Positions 6,624-16,200 of a DNA stretch of 45,192 nt are shown here, piece by piece. Below the pieces are notes generated by a model that was not told the DNA's origin, made no database searches, and was given only the letters and a program-made list of their open reading frames with translations. Every line of letters begins with the position of its first letter. Position 1 is the stretch's first letter. A program made the translations under genes and the position numbers. The DNA lies in contig CANOWW010000013.1 in the NCBI GenBank assembly GCA_947571115.1, forward strand, positions 1-45,192, given 5' to 3'. The DNA is from an uncultured Clostridium sp. Its GTDB lineage: Bacteria > Bacillota > Clostridia > TANB77 > CAG-508.

Positions 6624-6902
6624 ATGACAAAAGCTGAATTAATCGATGCTATGAGCAATCGAACTCTAGAAACCAAAAAAGTTACTGAAAATTTTTTAAA
6701 CACTTTTATAGAAATCCTAATTGAAACCTTAAAAAACGGAGATAAATTGCAATTAAATCACTTTGGAACTTTTGAAATCGTAAACACAGCCCCTAGAAAA
6801 GGAAGAAATCCGCAAACCAAGGAAGAGATTATTATTCCTGCTTCTAAAGCCGCTAAATTTAAACCCGGAAAAGCATTAAAAAATGCCGTTAATCAAGAAT
6901 AA
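6624..6902 (+). CDS. hup: HU-family DNA-binding protein
   Basis: This is a 92-residue histone-like protein with the full HU/IHF layout. It starts MTKAELIDAMSNRT, has a GDKLQLNHFGTFEI body, then the arm GRNPQTKEEIIIPASK with the intercalating proline Pro63, and ends KFKPGKALKNAVN. HU dimers bend and compact chromosomal DNA without strong sequence preference. The start follows AAAAGGAG at 9 bases, and promoter and terminator are both evident, so it is a single-gene unit. The length is normal for the family. Confidence 0.95.
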   Translation: MTKAELIDAMSNRTLETKKVTENFLNTFIEILIETLKNGDKLQLNHFGTFEIVNTAPRKGRNPQTKEEIIIPASKAAKFKPGKALKNAVNQE

Positions 6903-6907
6903 AAACT

Positions 6908-6946
6908 CAAAAAAGAGACAAGTTTCCACTTGCCTCTTTTTATTTT
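6908..6946. terminator. bidirectional terminator between HU and the surface-protein operon
   Basis: AAGAG-A-CAAGT and ACTTG-C-CTCTT pair around TTCC. Runs of Ts follow on both strands (TTTTTATTTT on plus, TTTTTT on minus). It closes HU (plus) and the giant gene ending at 6950 (minus). Confidence 0.85.
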
Positions 6947-6949
6947 ACT

Positions 6950-9900
6950 CTATTTAAGCACTCTTTTCTTAATCCAGATAATACCTCCGCAAAGGATCAC
7001 TAATCCAATTGCTGAAGCCGCAGCCATTTGCATTTTCCAAACAGCCAATGAACTACCTGTTGGTGGAGATAATGTAATAACCTCTGTTGCACTCGTATCT
7101 CTCTCGTACTTCATTCCTGCACTCACTGTTGTTTCTGTGTTAATTTCGGTATCCAATGCATTAGCAGGATTTTGGTTACCCGGTATCGTAAGCTCATCTC
7201 TTCTACCAACAATATTCCCATATCGGATAATCTCTGCCACATTGTCAATCTGCAAATCGTCTGCATCAGCACTCACATATCTTGTTACCAACAAACTCAT
7301 ACTTGAGCTATATGGCGTTCCTGTGCTAGTTGCTGCTACATATGGTGTTAAGTGTACAATAAATTCTCCATTATGAATTGTATCACTTGTTCTGTCATTA
7401 TCGACACTTAAAACCAAATTGTTTCTTCTATCTGTCTTATAAGAAATGCCATCTTCGTCAACAATCGTATCTACGCCATCGATATTTTGAATCATGCTAG
7501 GGTCAATGTGATTTCTTAATTCCTCTATTTCAGCATTGCTCCAACTCATATTAGCAACTGCATTTAAACTTGCATCAAATGTTACGTCATTGTCAATGTA
7601 ATCCACCAATTGTCTTACTCTACTTGTAACAACGCTATCCGCTTGGTCACCCGCTGCACCTAAATAGTAAATACTTCCTACATAATGACCAATTTCGTTA
7701 TCATTTTTCAAGCTGTTACCATCTTTTTTATAAGTTGCTAATCTTGTTGCCAAGCCTTTACATTCTGGCTCAAAACCACCATTATCCCAATCAAATGAAC
7801 TATCCGCTAGCCAGCCTGTTCTGTCAACTTCTCCTGTATTAATTGCTGTAAATCTGTATTTTACACTGATTGTTGTACCTTCCAAAATATCAAAATCAAT
7901 GTTGATATATCGGAAACCTTGGTTTGTTGCCAAATCTCTGTTTAGTGCCTGCAAATTATCAATTCCATAAGAATTTGCTGTATCCAATTCCACAGTAGCT
8001 GTGATTTCGCCTCTGTCATCCACCGCATAATTGATATTATATTTTGCATCCATAATTGTATTTCCGTCAGATGTTGTTAGCGTAATTTCTTCGATTTGTT
8101 TATCTAATGTAATTTGCGTAATTGGTCTTTCCTCCAAACCGAAATTTACATTTTTGATGTCATAATTGTAACCAGCTGTTCCGTATCCGCTAAACTCAAT
8201 ATTCATATCTAGTTTCAAAGTATCAGCAAACATGTCATAATCTTTAAACAAATCTTCTTGATAGCCAGCCATTACGCTACCATTGTTATAATCAATTGTT
8301 CTTGATTTTTCAACCACTTGTAGTCTTCTGACTTCGTTGTCAATGGCTGTGTTTTTAATCTCTGCATTTTGATTTGTTGCTTCAATATCCAAATAACTAT
8401 CTGCTCTTACATATTTATCTGGCGCTCCACCTTTTACATCAGCCTTCAAGGTAGTTGATTTATAATCTTGACCATTATAATATTTCGCTGTTGAATAATC
8501 TGCTGATGCTATTTTATTGGCAAAGTCATCTCCATAAACAAATCTTACCACATAATCTCCTGCTGGAACATTGTTGAATGTATATTTTCCTTCGCCTTGT
8601 GTTGTAATTCTACTGCTAAATCCGCCAGTTACTTCTTCCAAAGTTCTGCCATTCAAGCAATCTAAGTTTTCAGCTGTTGGCCAAATGTAATCATATTCTG
8701 TGTAATTTCCTGCTACATCTGGTACCATTACTTTTTCAACAAACTGAGTTGTCAAGCCTTCAATTCCAACTTCATTATCTTCCTTAATACCATTACCAAC
8801 TTGTTGATTATATCCCGGATTTTCTGTATTCGTATCTTTGCTGTTATCTTCCCAAGCCACACCATTTACTGTTCTGTCCTGATTTTCTGCCACCAAATTA
8901 ATATTCAATTGTGGCGCAGCAAATGTATCATCTTCGTACCATTTTTTGCTATTATTTGTCGCAATCGCTACATTGCTTGGTGCAGAATCCCTGTCAACTT
9001 TTCCTGCAACATTTGAAGTCCCAGCATCGTAAGTCGTATAACTTGCGATTTCTGCTACATTACATTTTAGTCCTAAAATAACTGAGTCATCAATATTATA
9101 CGTTGTATCTTTATCTTTTTTCACTTTGAATGTCACAATCAATTCTTTTTGCTCGCCTGGTGCCAACAAAATATTTGCATTATTCAAAGTCATTTTATTA
9201 TAATGAATATTGGCATCGTTTTTATCTTTGTCAGCTCCTACCAAACCAGTTTTGGTTGTTTCCCAGTTTTCTTTGCAGCCGTCTGCCACTTTCAACTCGC
9301 CATTAATATCTGTCTCTTTTCCGCCAACTGTCTGTGTTTTCAAATATTTTGTCACATCTTCTTTGACCAATTCAAATGAGCTATCATAGTAATCATCAAT
9401 GCTATTAATCTTCACGTCATACGCTGACGAACTATTGCTTAGCTTAATTTTATAAGTCAAGTAAATATCCATTTGCGTGTCTTTTACTGTCTTATTGTTG
9501 ACATTTGGCAATGCTTTATAGAAAGTCTCCAACTTATCATAAATGTTTTGGTCTGTTCCTGTTTTGTACATTTCTGCTCGGTAATAATAATCTGAACGAT
9601 ACAATCCTAAAGCATATTCAATCGTCTCTCCCACATTCTCGCCTGTTACTTTAATGTCTTTGTCAAGAGAGTTCAACTTCTCTTCTGTCAAATCAAAATG
9701 TCCACTGTAATTATATTGATACAATTTTTCTTTTACAACTACTTTTGCGTTATCCAAAGTTTTACTCAAAGCCACATCAGCTGTTGTTCTACGTTTCAAA
9801 CCTAGGTTAATATTCAAACAATAATTGTAAACTGCAATAAATTTATAGCTTTCCTGAATTCCATTATCTGTGATTGTTTTATCCACGTTTGTCAAACTGC

Positions 9901-12900
9901 TTCCGTCATAGGCATCCACATCAAATGGGAATGTTAAATCTCTAACTGATGTTCTCGCCGTTGCTCTAAAAATGTCACTTACTAAACCATTTTCATTTGT
10001 CGTAATCAAGCTAGATTTAACAGGATATTCGTCTCCCGCATTATCTGCATGATACTTCAAATCAACTTGTCTTCCGTCTGCTAAAGTAGCTGTTCCTGTT
10101 GTATCGCCATTGGCATTGATTTCAGTCTTTCCTGCTACATTTGTAATAACCTTGTTTGCATTTTCTGGTGTCGCAAGTGCCATAGAATCTTTTGCGTATC
10201 TGTCTTTTACAGACGTTTTCGCCGCTTTATAAGCCGCTGCTTTTTCTGCATTAGAACCCGTATTTTTGATTTTGTTATTGCCTCTAATTTGATAAGCTAA
10301 AAATTCAGTTGGCTCATATGTTTGACCGTCATACACAAATTCCACATCATAGCGTGCCGTGTACCCCTTTTGCTTTTCCTCGTCTGTAACAGTTGGCACA
10401 GGAATTCTTGGCACATCCCACCTACCATCTGATTTTGTAATAATTGGGTAAGTTACTTCATTATTAGAAGTATCTTTATACGCCTTAGCAATTTCTCGTG
10501 AAACTTCTTTTCCATTTGCATCATAAACCACTTTATAAACTGTGACTTCTGCATTCTCTTTTGGTGTATCCCCTTCATCATAAACACCGTTTGGTGCGTT
10601 ATAATAAGTGTCCTCATTTTTGGTATCTAGTGTTTCATCAATCCACACAACACCTGACATTGAAAATGTCAAATCAATTAATGTGATAACTGGTAATTCA
10701 TTAATGATTTTCGCATCAATTACTTTGCCATCAATCAAACTATGTCCTTGTTCGCTACTCGTCTGGTCAACCACATCGCTATAAGTAATGCCTTTTAATC
10801 TCCAACCTTTTGGCAAATTCGTTTCTCTGACTGTAAACGTTGGTGCCTTTGAACCATACCAAACAACATCAGATACTTCAAATGACCATTTTCCGTCTTC
10901 TGGCAAAGATTTCTTAATCACTTCCGTAGAATTTTCATACGTCTTTCCATTGTGCACAAATGTACCACTAATCACAACTTCTACGTCAAATTTTGTTCCG
11001 TCTTTCGCAAGTGTATCCTTGCTGATTTTTTCTGTGGTTTCAATATCTTTTTCCACTCTCAAACCACCACTATGTTTTGTCATGTCATTGGTAAATTTAG
11101 CTGAAATATTCGCCTCGCCGTCTGCTACTAATCTACCAGAAATCGAATTTCCTTGTTGCTCGCCAGCACTTTGTACTTTTCCATCTTTATCTACAACCGT
11201 TGCTTCAATTTTATTAACCTTCGCTTCCGCATTATTGATATTAATTTCTTCTACCACAAATGTTGGAGCCGTATCGCCTTTCCAAATAAATGCATATGGA
11301 CCTTTTTTCTCGCCTGCTTTCACACCAAGCACATCAAATGACTGCACTCCATTTGGCGTTGTACTTACGCCATTGACTGTCACTCTAAAATCAAATGTGT
11401 CATCTGTAACTTGTCCATTCATCAATGCTTTTTCAATCGTCAAAAAACCAATATGTTCAATATCTTTATTATTGGATGCTTGCACATCTAATTGCACTGT
11501 ACTTCCGTCTAATTTTCCTGTTGCAGGTGTAATGTATCGATTTGGATACAATTTACTGTCTGCTGTCTCAAGCTCGATTACTTCATAGCTTGGCGTTTCG
11601 TCTCCATACCACACATACTCTTTTGAATAATTTTCTGAAGTTAGTGTACCTTTTGCCACAACAATTGGCAAAACTTCCTCTTCTGTTTTTCCGTCTGGAT
11701 ATGTAACTGTAATTTTAAATTCAAACACTTCATCATGGTCTGCTACATCCGTAATTGCTTTCATTAATTTTATCTTATTAGAATGTCTTTCATTAATTTG
11801 GTTTCGTGCAGTCATTTCAATTGTCTCATTTGTTACCAACGAACCATTTCGATTATCCGTCATATCTACAAATTTCCACGCTTCATTTTCTGGTAACATT
11901 TCGTGTACTTCATATGTCGGAGCCGTATCGCCTTTCCAACTAATTGGACCTACTTTTACAGCTTCCCCAGCTCTTACTCTGGCAAAAAGTGTTTCATTTT
12001 TTCCGTCAGCATAACTTAATCTTACCGAAAATGTAAAATACTGATTTGCGCCGCTGAATTTCTCTTTTACTTCGTCTGCTGTCATTTCTTTACCATTTTC
12101 GTCTAACGCAATTTTACGAATAACAATGCTTCCTTCATGCTCGTCAGAATCCTCTGGTTTTGTACTTTTATGAATTTTAACTGTTTCATACCACCTTGCT
12201 GCACGATTAGCCAAAACCAATTCTTGTTGATCCTCTGGCAAAATTCCTGTCTTCAATTTTCCTTCTAGAATTTCATACGTTCCACCAGCAATTAAATATT
12301 TGTAATCAATATCCATTCCTGTAATCATGGTTGCGCCTTCGATGTAATCTAACTCAATGTAAAACACATCATCTGAATGAGGATATTCAAAGTCGTCACT
12401 ATGTGTTGTTTTCCAAACAAATCTCCATTTATCCTTTGGTACTGCTTCATTGCTTGCATCTGTATAAATATCAAATCCGCAAAGTGCTCCAAAATCAACT
12501 CCATTTGCACTTCTCTCCACATAGTTAATTGAAATTGGGCCAATCATATATTTTTGTGTATCTTCTTTAAATTGCACATTTACATTATTTTCTAATTTTG
12601 ACGCTTTTTCGCCAGTCAATTTTCCACTCTCGTCTAGCACATTAAAAGCAAGTAACTCTTTTTCTTCTTTTATAGCTGGAAACTTGATTGTTTCTCCTGT
12701 TGCCTCATTCGTTGTATCCACATAAGTAGCTGGGTCAGAAACATTACCATTTGTAATTTTAGCAACAAACTTTTGATATGCTTTTGCAGTATTAGCTAAT
12801 GTGTTTTCTCCTATTCCAGATGTACCCTGCAAATTATACCAAGCCTTTTGAATTTCATTATAATTGTCAGGTGCACCATATGAATTGACGCCTTCTTTCA

Positions 12901-13204
12901 TTTGGCTCAAAACATACGCTTGCTCTGGCGTACAAGTTTCAATACTTTTAACATAAAAATCAGCTTGACCACTTGTTAATGGCTGTCCATGTGCATTACA
13001 AAGCATATTCCAGTTTGCACTTGACATCAAATCTGGCAAACCAATTCGCATTTGCTCCCCAATCGTTGCATCAATATTTTGACTATATTGGTTCTTTTTA
13101 AACGAATATTCTGCTAAAAAGTCGGCATAAGACTTATGAGCCGTCATCGTCATCATGAAAATTAATATTAAAATCAGTAAAATCTTTTTCACATTTTTTA
13201 TCAT
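6950..13204 (-). CDS. giant surface protein with isopeptide and SdrD-B-like domains, SPPTG sorting signal
   Basis: This is a 2084-residue secreted protein. It has an N-terminal signal peptide (hydrophobic core ILLILILIFMMTM, cleavage near SYADF). From about residue 360 to 850 lie four pilin-type repeats, each with an early Lys (for example IVIRKIA), a signature W-x-G-x2-[AT]-P-[ST]-[YF]-x-V-x-E, and a late Asn (TARNQ, FTNDM). This order is expected of domains that form Lys-Asn isopeptide bonds. SdrD-B-like segments follow at about 855 (SGVVWIDETLDTKN) and 1450 (VNGVAWEDNSKD). The end is SPPTG, a membrane helix and KKRVLK, a sortase-type cell-wall signal. The ATG at 13204 lies 9 bases after AGGAGGTG, which sits inside the preceding gene. 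It is probably a cell-wall fibre or adhesin. Confidence 0.85.
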   Translation of the reverse strand: MIKNVKKILLILILIFMMTMTAHKSYADFLAEYSFKKNQYSQNIDATIGEQMRIGLPDLMSSANWNMLCNAHGQPLTSGQADFYVKSIETCTPEQAYVLSQMKEGVNSYGAPDNYNEIQKAWYNLQGTSGIGENTLANTAKAYQKFVAKITNGNVSDPATYVDTTNEATGETIKFPAIKEEKELLAFNVLDESGKLTGEKASKLENNVNVQFKEDTQKYMIGPISINYVERSANGVDFGALCGFDIYTDASNEAVPKDKWRFVWKTTHSDDFEYPHSDDVFYIELDYIEGATMITGMDIDYKYLIAGGTYEILEGKLKTGILPEDQQELVLANRAARWYETVKIHKSTKPEDSDEHEGSIVIRKIALDENGKEMTADEVKEKFSGANQYFTFSVRLSYADGKNETLFARVRAGEAVKVGPISWKGDTAPTYEVHEMLPENEAWKFVDMTDNRNGSLVTNETIEMTARNQINERHSNKIKLMKAITDVADHDEVFEFKITVTYPDGKTEEEVLPIVVAKGTLTSENYSKEYVWYGDETPSYEVIELETADSKLYPNRYITPATGKLDGSTVQLDVQASNNKDIEHIGFLTIEKALMNGQVTDDTFDFRVTVNGVSTTPNGVQSFDVLGVKAGEKKGPYAFIWKGDTAPTFVVEEININNAEAKVNKIEATVVDKDGKVQSAGEQQGNSISGRLVADGEANISAKFTNDMTKHSGGLRVEKDIETTEKISKDTLAKDGTKFDVEVVISGTFVHNGKTYENSTEVIKKSLPEDGKWSFEVSDVVWYGSKAPTFTVRETNLPKGWRLKGITYSDVVDQTSSEQGHSLIDGKVIDAKIINELPVITLIDLTFSMSGVVWIDETLDTKNEDTYYNAPNGVYDEGDTPKENAEVTVYKVVYDANGKEVSREIAKAYKDTSNNEVTYPIITKSDGRWDVPRIPVPTVTDEEKQKGYTARYDVEFVYDGQTYEPTEFLAYQIRGNNKIKNTGSNAEKAAAYKAAKTSVKDRYAKDSMALATPENANKVITNVAGKTEINANGDTTGTATLADGRQVDLKYHADNAGDEYPVKSSLITTNENGLVSDIFRATARTSVRDLTFPFDVDAYDGSSLTNVDKTITDNGIQESYKFIAVYNYCLNINLGLKRRTTADVALSKTLDNAKVVVKEKLYQYNYSGHFDLTEEKLNSLDKDIKVTGENVGETIEYALGLYRSDYYYRAEMYKTGTDQNIYDKLETFYKALPNVNNKTVKDTQMDIYLTYKIKLSNSSSAYDVKINSIDDYYDSSFELVKEDVTKYLKTQTVGGKETDINGELKVADGCKENWETTKTGLVGADKDKNDANIHYNKMTLNNANILLAPGEQKELIVTFKVKKDKDTTYNIDDSVILGLKCNVAEIASYTTYDAGTSNVAGKVDRDSAPSNVAIATNNSKKWYEDDTFAAPQLNINLVAENQDRTVNGVAWEDNSKDTNTENPGYNQQVGNGIKEDNEVGIEGLTTQFVEKVMVPDVAGNYTEYDYIWPTAENLDCLNGRTLEEVTGGFSSRITTQGEGKYTFNNVPAGDYVVRFVYGDDFANKIASADYSTAKYYNGQDYKSTTLKADVKGGAPDKYVRADSYLDIEATNQNAEIKNTAIDNEVRRLQVVEKSRTIDYNNGSVMAGYQEDLFKDYDMFADTLKLDMNIEFSGYGTAGYNYDIKNVNFGLEERPITQITLDKQIEEITLTTSDGNTIMDAKYNINYAVDDRGEITATVELDTANSYGIDNLQALNRDLATNQGFRYINIDFDILEGTTISVKYRFTAINTGEVDRTGWLADSSFDWDNGGFEPECKGLATRLATYKKDGNSLKNDNEIGHYVGSIYYLGAAGDQADSVVTSRVRQLVDYIDNDVTFDASLNAVANMSWSNAEIEELRNHIDPSMIQNIDGVDTIVDEDGISYKTDRRNNLVLSVDNDRTSDTIHNGEFIVHLTPYVAATSTGTPYSSSMSLLVTRYVSADADDLQIDNVAEIIRYGNIVGRRDELTIPGNQNPANALDTEINTETTVSAGMKYERDTSATEVITLSPPTGSSLAVWKMQMAAASAIGLVILCGGIIWIKKRVLK

Positions 13205-13208
13205 AAGC

Positions 13209-16200
13209 CTAAACACCTCCTTTTCTCTTTGATTTCACAATTCCATAGGTGCCAAATGTCACAGCACATCCAATTAGCAAACTCATGATAATCACTGATG
13301 TGTAAATCAATGTCTCACCTGTGCTAACTGTAATAATCATATCAGCTGTTGACATGTCATCTTCGCCTTGCGCTTTATTGGCTGTTTTTGAATTATGATC
13401 TGATATACCATAAATATTAAAGTCTTTCGAAATTTCTGCTGTGTTACTTACATTTCCTGTATTTTCTGTATTCATTTTCTTAGTAAGAACCAATTTCAAT
13501 TCTTTACTTTCGCCTGCCTTTAACTCTGTATCAGCCAATGCTTTGGTATATAAATTGCCATCTGTTCCTGTGTACCAATCGCCATTTAGATTAGAATTAA
13601 ATGACATTCCTTGTGGCAAATAATCCACAATTTCTGAAGCATAACCTGCTACATCGCCGTTATTCGTAACTTTAAAGGTATATTCAATGTACACATCTGT
13701 TCCTGCCAAATATTTTGCTCGAATACCATACTGTGCCAATTTTGCATGGTCAAATTCTTCTTTTTGCGTTCCTTGCGAATTTTGAACTGTAATCTTCGTA
13801 ATGGATTTATCTAACGCCAAACTAAATTTCTGTGCTTCGATAAATCCAATATCAAAATTAGAAACATTGGCTCCGTTTACGTTAATCACATCTGTTACAG
13901 CACCATTTTCTTCTCTGCCATCTTGCTCAATCTTCGTCGTAACCGCATCTGAATTAATGTTTGACTCAATGCCTTCTTTGCGATATGTCGTCGTTGTGTA
14001 CAAAACCGTATCATATTTGAATAATACTAAGTATGAACCATTTTGAACACCTGAGAACGTGTATTCTCCTCTGCTATTGGTTGTCGTTGTTCCTTTAATC
14101 ATGCCTGATGTACTATCCACCAACATTGCTGTAATATTTGGCATTCTACTTTCTGCCTCTTCTCTCATGCCATTTTCGTTCGCATCCAACCATGCCAAAC
14201 CACTAATTTTATAGGTTTTCGTAATATCATTATAATTGTTATTTGTGCCTGATGATGTCACACCATTGTTGCTTGAAGTTCCTTCTTCGTCTTCTTCATT
14301 TTCTTCTGCTTGAATAATATGTGTTACTGGATTACTTACCACTTCGTCAATATTAGCACTTGAAAGCTTTCCTTCATTTGTGACTGATTTCTCTCTTTCT
14401 CCGCCAAGGTTTGAAGCAATCGCTTGTACATTAACATCAATTTCTGATTCTGCTGGAACTGTCAATGCCACTTCCGCTACTTGTGTTTCTGACATATTAT
14501 TTTCAAATTCTTCTCCATCTAACGAGTAAGCTATTTTGCGGATAATCAATCCACTTGGCACAACATCTGTTAGCAGCACATTGGTTGCATCTGCGGCACC
14601 TTCATTTTTAATAGTAAATGTATAATCAATGATTTCGCCTTCTTTTACATATGTTGACGTTGCTGAATTTTGCGTAACACTGATACTACTTTTTCCAATA
14701 TTCACAATCATATCTTGTGCTTTATATGTGTCTGTTCCACTTGCTGAAACTTCTGTCATAATTTTGACACTTTTTCCTGTGATTCCTCCAGGCAATTCTC
14801 CAACTATCACATTAAAATACAAACCTACACTTTCGCCAGCCTTTAATTGTCCAATATTCCAAGTTACTTTTCGTGAGTTACTGTCATAAATAGCATCTTC
14901 GCCCAAATACACCGAACCACTTGAAAAATCAATTTCTTCTGGTAAACTTGAAACAACTTTTACATTATTTTGAACATCATTTGTCAAGTTTTGCACTTCA
15001 ATAATAAATGGCAATGGTCTTCCTGTTCTAAACATTTCTTCTGGATAATCATAATGCATACGTTGCTTAATCGCAATCTCTGACCTTTTAATCGTCACAT
15101 CATCTAATTTTTGTGTTAACTCTTTTTTCAAATCTTTCGCAGTCGCTGTTGCCATCAACTCAACTTTGCTGTTTTCTTCTACAATATTTTTCGCTGCCAA
15201 TTTTATCTCTATCTGAACTTCTGCATTTTTCTCTAATTTTTCTATTGTGCACACAACCGCGTCATCTGCCAGACTCGTATGTGCTTCTGCTTTATCCGCC
15301 TTTGCCGAAATAAATGTTGTATTGCTTGGCACTGGAACCTTCACAACTACATTTTGTGCTACATCAGCACCCGTGTTTTTAACTGTTACAGTTGCTTTTA
15401 TTTCATCTAACGCACGAACTGATTTAACATCTGTTTTCATTTCCAAATTCAACTCTGGTCCTGCACCTGTTGTTAACCCAACTTTATCTGGTTTTGAAAT
15501 GCCCTCTATATTTTCTTCTTTATAATAAGTAGCAAATGTGCCATACAAATTTTCATTATGCTCTAAATCCGCTGGTATTTCAAATTCATATGTAAAACGT
15601 AAAACTTGTTTTGTCTCCAATACAAAATCGCTATCCTCTGGCACAATCAAATAAGATTTTACATTTTCCAAGCTCTCTGGATTTGCATTCCATCCATTTG
15701 ACGCATTGCCTAAATCTTTCGTTGCTTTTTCATTTTCGGAATAATACATTGTAAACTTGCCATTATTTGCTTCGTTCGCAACAATTTGACTTATCATTTT
15801 AGCGGTAATCGTTGTTCCTAAGTCTTCCCCTGTTTCAATGTCTTTTACGCCTTCAAACGGAACTCTACCTAATATAGCAACATTTGATGCTTGTGTTTCA
15901 TTGTTATTCACAACAGCTATTTCCATTGTTGCCTTTTTAGCTTCTGCATAAATATCAATGTAATCTGCCTGGTCCCCTTGTTTTACTGAAGTAACTTGTT
16001 TTCCTTCTGCATAATTTGAAATCGTGTTAATAGAAATCATGCCATAAGGAGCAGAGAACTCAATATCAGCTTCTTTATAACCATTGACTTCAGAATTTTC
16101 CATTGCATATTCCACAGGATTAGCATAATTGGTTGCTTCGCTATTGTAGCAATATGCTTTAATTTTCGTCTCTTGCAAAGGTGCATACATATCGACATCA

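Noticed and set aside
10788..11588. 266-codon plus-strand open frame
   Set aside because: It lies wholly antisense to the repeat zone of the giant surface protein and shows serine- and proline-rich shadow translation without start signals.
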